Positions 60,416 to 64,000 of a DNA stretch of 64,000 nt are shown one piece after another. The DNA is from Promicromonospora sp. AC04 (GTDB lineage Bacteria > Actinomycetota > Actinomycetes > Actinomycetales > Cellulomonadaceae): contig NZ_QBUG01000010.1 of the NCBI RefSeq assembly GCF_003058225.1, positions 235,339 to 299,338 of the forward strand. The letters run 5' to 3'. The translations under genes were made by a program, and so were the position numbers. The notes beneath the pieces are model-generated. The model searched no databases. It was not told where the DNA came from and saw only the letters and a program-made list of their open reading frames with translations. Within the stretch, counting starts at the first letter, position 1; the number at the start of each line of letters is the position of its first letter.

Positions 60416-61492
60416 GTGAGCATGCAGCTGCCACGAGCCCGGCACGAGTACCTGCTGCGGGAGGTCGAGCTGCGCGGGAGCCTGCGGTCCGCCGAGGTAG
60501 CGGAACGGCTCGGCGTCTCCGAGGTCACCATCCGCCGCGACATCATGGCGCTGGACCGGTCGGGCAAGCTGGCCCGCGTGCACGGCGGCGCGATAGCGCT
60601 CCGTTCGTCGCGGGGCCCCGAGGCGGCGCGAGTCCTGGTCGGGGTGGTCGTGCCGAGCACCAGCTCCCACTTTCCCCAGCTCGTGCGCGGCATGGAGTCC
60701 CTGGCCCCGGCGGTCCGGGCCCGGCTGGTGCTCGGGGTGTCGCACTACCGCCCCGAGGTGGAGGAATCGCAGGTCGCGCGCATGGTCGCCCTGGGCGCGG
60801 CGGGCATCGCCATCGCCCCGACCACCCGGGGCCGGGAGCCCGCGGACCTCGCCGCGTGGGCGTGCGCCATCCCCGTGCCGGTGGTGCTGGTGGAACGCCG
60901 CATCGACGGGATGACGAGGCTCAGCGAGCTGGACCTGGCCCGGACCGACCTGACGCACGGCGCGGTGGTCGCCGTCGAGCACCTCGCGGGGCTCGGCCAC
61001 GACCGCATAGCGCTCGCCGTGTACGACCGGACGCCGACCGCCCCGTACGTCCGCGAGGGCTACCGGCAGGCGGTAGACCGGCTCGGCCTCGGGGCCGCGC
61101 CGACGGCGTCGCTGCCCAAGGGCGAGGACGACCCCGCCGCGCTGGAGCGCGCCGTCGGCCGGCTGCTGGACGAGTGCGCCCAGGCTGGGGTGCGGGCCGT
61201 CATCGTGCACACGGACCACCACGCGGCGCGGTTCGTGGAGGCGGCGCTGGACCGCGGGCTGCGCGTACCCGACGACCTCGCCATCGTCGCGTACGACGAC
61301 GAGAACGCCGAGCTCGCCGCCGTGCCCCTGACCGCAGTCACGCCGCCGCGCTGGGAGCTGGGGCGGGAGGCGCTCCGCCTCCTCGTCGACCGGATCGCCG
61401 AGCCGGACGGCGACCGGCGTCCGCCGCGCCACGTCGACCTCCTGCCGCGCCTCACGATCCGGGAGTCGTGCGGCGGCGCGCCGCGCACCTGA
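60416..61492 (+). CDS. Hybrid regulator: DeoR-type HTH with LacI-type sensor domain
   Basis: This 358-residue regulator begins with a DeoR winged HTH (HEYLLREVELRGSLRSAEVAERLGVSEVTIRRDIMALDRSGKLARVHGG), but instead of the DeoR sugar-phosphate sensor it continues with a PBP1/LacI-type domain (VGVVVPSTSSHFPQLVRGMES; RGLRVPDDLAIVAYDDENAELAAVPLTAV). It should thus sense a free sugar rather than a phosphorylated one. GGGGAGGG lies 5-12 nt before the GTG at 60416; an ATG six bases later is possible. It is divergent from DUF2264 and upstream of a binding-protein gene. Confidence 0.85.
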   Translation: MSMQLPRARHEYLLREVELRGSLRSAEVAERLGVSEVTIRRDIMALDRSGKLARVHGGAIALRSSRGPEAARVLVGVVVPSTSSHFPQLVRGMESLAPAVRARLVLGVSHYRPEVEESQVARMVALGAAGIAIAPTTRGREPADLAAWACAIPVPVVLVERRIDGMTRLSELDLARTDLTHGAVVAVEHLAGLGHDRIALAVYDRTPTAPYVREGYRQAVDRLGLGAAPTASLPKGEDDPAALERAVGRLLDECAQAGVRAVIVHTDHHAARFVEAALDRGLRVPDDLAIVAYDDENAELAAVPLTAVTPPRWELGREALRLLVDRIAEPDGDRRPPRHVDLLPRLTIRESCGGAPRT

Positions 61493-61516
61493 CCGTTCTT
61501 GTCCGTTTTTGACGGT
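61492..61516. promoter_or_regulatory. Candidate operator upstream of the second CUT1 binding protein
   Basis: ACCGTT at the left and ACGGT at the right flank a T-rich centre with CCGTTTTTGACGG, an imperfect inverted repeat between the hybrid regulator gene and the binding-protein gene. No -10/-35 pair is convincing nearby. Confidence 0.35.
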
Positions 61517-61584
61517 TCCCCGCGCCGGGCGGGCAGCATTCTGGCGTGCGCGGAGGCGCAGACGGCTGAGCAAGGAGGCTCACG

Positions 61585-62874
61585 ATGAAACGAACGGACG
61601 CACGCAGCGCCCGGACCCTGATCGCCGCGGCGGCTGTGCTGCCGCTGGTCGTGGCGGGATGTTCGGCTGGCGGCACCGGCGGCGAGGGCGACACCGTCGT
61701 CCTCGACTTCGCCTGGTGGGGCGACACGACGCGCGCCGAACGGTACGAGGAGGCCGTGGCGCTCTTCGAGGAGCAGAACCCCGGCGTGGAGGTCCGTACC
61801 AACTTCGCCGCCTGGGGCGACTACTGGAGCGCCCGGAACACGGAGGCCGCGAGCGGCAGCCTGCCCGACGTCATCCAGATGGACGTCGCCTACCTGGCCG
61901 AGTACGGGACGGCCGGGCGCGTCGCCCCGCTCGACGAGCACATCGGCGCGGAGATCGACACCTCGGCGCTGCCCGAGGGCCTGGTCGAGTCCACGCAGCT
62001 GGACGGGCAGACCTACGCGATCCCGACCAGCACCAACACGCTCGCGACGATAGTGAACACGGACCTGCTCGCCGACCTCGGCGTCGAGGCCCCGGAGGGC
62101 GACCTCACCTGGGACGAGTACGACGCGTTCCTGGCCGACGTCGCGCAGGCGGGCGCCGGCCAGGACCCGGTGGTGCACGGCTCCGTGGACTACACCCAGA
62201 TCCTCTGGCTGTTCCAGATCTGGCTCGGGCAGCAGGGCAAGACCCTGTTCGCGGACGGGTCGCTCGGCTTCACCGAGGAGGACCTGGCGCAGTGGTGGGG
62301 CCGCGCGGCCCCGCTGCACGAGGACGGGACCTTCCTGCCCGCCGAGCGGCTCGACCAGCTCGAAGGCGTCGACGCCATGGGGGTGCTGGAGACGGCGTCC
62401 GAGATCAGCTGGGACAACTTCCTGGTCCGGTTCAGCGAGGGCGCCGACGGCGCGAACCTCACGATGCTGCCCCCGCCGGCGGACGACCCGGAGCAGCGCG
62501 GCCTGTTCCTCAAGCCGTCGCTGATGCTCTCCATGGCCGCCGGGTCGGAGCATCCCGAGGAGGCGGCGGCCCTCATCGACTTCATCACCAACGACCCCCA
62601 GGTCGGCGAGATCTTCGGCATCTCGCGCGGTGTCCCGGCGTCGTCGACCGCGCTGGAGGGCTTCGAGCCCGAGGGTCTGGACGCGCAGGTGGTGGACTAC
62701 GAGGCCGGGCTCGAGCCCTACCTCACGAGCGCGGCACCGCCGCCCGTCGCCGGGTTCGGCACCGTCGAGGCCGCCTTCGTGCGGATCGACGGCGACCTGG
62801 CGCACGGCGCCCTCACCCTGGACGAGGCGGTGGAGCAGTTCTTCGCGGAGGCGGAGTCGGCGCTCGCGGGATAG
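61585..62874 (+). CDS. Extracellular sugar-binding lipoprotein, CUT1 type (copy 2)
   Basis: The 429-residue protein has a signal peptide ending in VVAGC and the same family-1 domain as the protein at 55010-56329 (FAWWGDTTRAERYEEAVALFEEQNPG; SWDNFLVRFSEG). AAGGAGG lies 6 nt before the ATG within a 16-base leader identical to that of copy 1. No permease genes follow, so it may deliver its ligand to the permeases at 56332-58202 or to another system. It lies directly downstream of the hybrid regulator. Confidence 0.88.
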   Translation: MKRTDARSARTLIAAAAVLPLVVAGCSAGGTGGEGDTVVLDFAWWGDTTRAERYEEAVALFEEQNPGVEVRTNFAAWGDYWSARNTEAASGSLPDVIQMDVAYLAEYGTAGRVAPLDEHIGAEIDTSALPEGLVESTQLDGQTYAIPTSTNTLATIVNTDLLADLGVEAPEGDLTWDEYDAFLADVAQAGAGQDPVVHGSVDYTQILWLFQIWLGQQGKTLFADGSLGFTEEDLAQWWGRAAPLHEDGTFLPAERLDQLEGVDAMGVLETASEISWDNFLVRFSEGADGANLTMLPPPADDPEQRGLFLKPSLMLSMAAGSEHPEEAAALIDFITNDPQVGEIFGISRGVPASSTALEGFEPEGLDAQVVDYEAGLEPYLTSAAPPPVAGFGTVEAAFVRIDGDLAHGALTLDEAVEQFFAEAESALAG

Positions 62875-62972
62875 CGGTCCGGGTCGTCCTGTAGGGTCGG
62901 ATTTGTATCGTTTCGAGGGCGGCGGCGCGGTGCGGATGCCGTGCGCCGTCCGACACAGGAGCCGGGGTCCCC

Positions 62973-63632
62973 GTGAACTCTCAGGAGCAGGCCGACGAGC
63001 CCGACTCGCAGCCGGCCCGCGGCCGTGCGGCCGGCGAAGGACGGTTCGCCCTGCTCGGGGAGACGCTCCTGACCGGCCTCCTCGTGCTCGCCGGGAGCTT
63101 GCCCGTGGTGACGCTCCCGGCGGCGCTCGCCGCCGGCGCCGCGCACCTGCGGCGGCACCTGGGCGGGTATGACACCTCGGTCCGCGGCTTCGGCCGGGAC
63201 TGGCTGGCGGCCGCTTGCAGCCTCTGGGCGCTGGGTGCGCTCCTGCCGGTGGCCGCGGTCGCCGTGTTCGTCAACACCGGGCTGACGGCGACGGGAGCGC
63301 TCCCGGGTGCGTCGGTCGTCCGGTGGGTGACGTGGGCGGCCGCGGCCTACGCCGCGGTGGTGCTGGTGCGCGCCGCTGCGGCGTGGTCCGACGACGATCC
63401 GGCGCCGGGCACGGAGACTGCCCCGGGGGGCGTGTGGCGGGTGCTGTCCCGCGGGGCCGAGCGTACCGGCGACGACCTGACCGGATCGGCGCTGCTGTTC
63501 GCCGCTCTGGCGATGTGCGTGGTGCTCGTGTGGATGCTCCCGCCCCTCGTGCTGGTGACGGGCGGTCTGCTCAGCCTGGCGGCGGTCGCCGTCGAGACGC
63601 GGCGGGTGCGCCGGTTGGGGGACGCGCCCTAG
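62973..63632 (+). CDS. DUF624-like membrane protein
   Basis: The 219-residue product has a hydrophilic N-terminal tail (~1-25) and four or five hydrophobic segments. ETLLTGLLVLAGSLPVVTLPAALAAGAAHLRRHL near the start follows the DUF624/YesL pattern of a first segment ending in SLPVVT. The GTG at 62973 has AGGAG about 11 nt upstream, so its translation may be weak. It follows a binding-protein gene, the usual neighbour of YesL-type proteins, like the DUF624 gene at 30311. Confidence 0.65.
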   Translation: MNSQEQADEPDSQPARGRAAGEGRFALLGETLLTGLLVLAGSLPVVTLPAALAAGAAHLRRHLGGYDTSVRGFGRDWLAAACSLWALGALLPVAAVAVFVNTGLTATGALPGASVVRWVTWAAAAYAAVVLVRAAAAWSDDDPAPGTETAPGGVWRVLSRGAERTGDDLTGSALLFAALAMCVVLVWMLPPLVLVTGGLLSLAAVAVETRRVRRLGDAP

Positions 63633-63698
63633 CGGGTCTGGTGGCTGAGTCGTGTTGGCCGGGCCTGGTGCCTCCGGGAAGAGACTCCGCGGGTGGGC

Positions 63699-63739
63699 TG
63701 TGTTGCTGACCGTAGACACCGTCGACTCACAGCAACACA
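63699..63739 (+). terminator. Hairpin downstream of the DUF624-like gene
   Basis: TGTGTTGCTG (63699-63708) and CAGCAACACA (63730-63739) form a perfect 10-bp stem with a 21-nt loop. No T-run follows. The remaining bases of 63633-63899 show no gene. Confidence 0.55.
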
Positions 63740-63853
63740 TCGTGTGGCGTAGCCGTTTCTGCGGGCCCGCCGGCGCAGGCTCGACGCTGCGCGCAAGCCA
63801 AGACAAGGAAGAAGCCGACTTTTGAGCCGTCGGCCCGGTCGAGAACGCCGAAC

Positions 63854-63884
63854 GGCCCGCCTGCGGTGGTGCTACCGGCGGGCC
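63854..63884 (-). terminator. Hairpin after the edge-cut permease gene
   Basis: GGCCCGCC (63854-63861) and GGCGGGCC (63877-63884) form an 8-bp GC stem with a 15-nt loop, 16 bases after the stop of the minus-strand gene at the right edge. Confidence 0.5.
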
Positions 63885-63899
63885 TCGCTCGATGCTCGG

Positions 63900-64000
63900 T
63901 CAGGAGATCTTGCGGCGGTAGGTGGTCATGGCGAAGGCGTAGGCGATGGCGAGGATGCCGACGCACCAGGCCAGGGCGATCCAGATGTCGGTGCCGACGG
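63900..64000 (-). CDS. Membrane protein C-terminus, probable ABC-2 type permease (5' part outside window)
   Basis: Reading the minus strand from the right edge gives VGTDIWIALAWCVGILAIA then YAFAMTTYRRKIS and a TGA at 63900-63902. A final hydrophobic helix closed by a short YRRK tail is the usual end of DrrB/ABC-2 type exporter permeases. Only about 33 residues are inside the window, so the call rests on this pattern alone. Confidence 0.45.
   Translation of the reverse strand, partial: VGTDIWIALAWCVGILAIAYAFAMTTYRRKIS

Overview
The window is very GC-rich DNA with dense, short-spaced genes, frequent GTG starts, ATGA/GTGA stop-start overlaps and several promoters sitting directly on the start codon. 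Together with ClpC, a lysine-tailed topoisomerase I and many plant-polysaccharide genes this points to an actinobacterium, most likely a plant-biomass-degrading member of the Micrococcales (Cellulomonadaceae/Promicromonosporaceae type). The family assignment is inference; no marker here fixes the genus.

Layout. 1-18 kb is mostly housekeeping: a PAP2 phosphatase (cut by the left edge), topA, a small PPOX flavoprotein, tmk-holB, a HoxX-like formyl-THF/crotonase fusion, two envelope lipoproteins, tRNA-Thr(CGT), DoxX and DUF2809 membrane proteins, def, a small hydrolase, two uncharacterised proteins and clpC.

18-31 kb begins the sugar-acid region: IclR regulator with divergent KDPG aldolase and KDG kinase, an epimerase-like SDR, then a LacI regulator divergent from an LplB/YtcP/LplA-type oligosaccharide importer, GH39 beta-xylosidase, GH42 beta-galactosidase and a DUF624 protein. 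31-38 kb is accessory: a membrane protein, a decayed ynfA, a DUF4143-type ATPase preceded by four repeats with an exact 23-bp period, an AbrB/Doc toxin-antitoxin pair, a serine hydrolase, a PPOX protein and an OafA-like acyltransferase. 38-51.7 kb returns to glucuronoxylan use: GH67 alpha-glucuronidase, an SGNH esterase, glucuronate isomerase, a second DUF4143 ATPase with its own four 23-bp-period repeats, a LacI regulator, a complete ABC importer with its own ATPase, and a fructuronate reductase. 51.7-63.6 kb is another glycan locus: Gfo/Idh/MocA oxidoreductase, DUF6807, cupin, CUT1 importer, DUF2264, a DeoR-HTH/PBP1 hybrid regulator, a second binding protein and a DUF624-like protein. The right edge cuts an apparent ABC-2 permease. 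There is no gene-free stretch above 300 bases; the longest (14899-15193, 63633-63899) hold only hairpins and upstream sequence.

How it fits together. GH39, GH67 and the esterase can take apart imported (methyl)glucuronoxylo-oligosaccharides; UxaC, fructuronate reductase, KDG kinase and KDPG aldolase convert glucuronate to pyruvate and glyceraldehyde-3-phosphate. Mannonate dehydratase (UxuA), the connecting step, is not in the window.

The best candidate for an undescribed system is the pair of DUF4143 ATPase cassettes (32.2-33.56 kb and 43.3-44.69 kb). Each ATPase has four upstream repeats; the repeat sequences differ between cassettes but the 23-bp period is identical. One cassette sits beside a gene remnant and a toxin-antitoxin pair, the other between uxaC and its probable LacI regulator.
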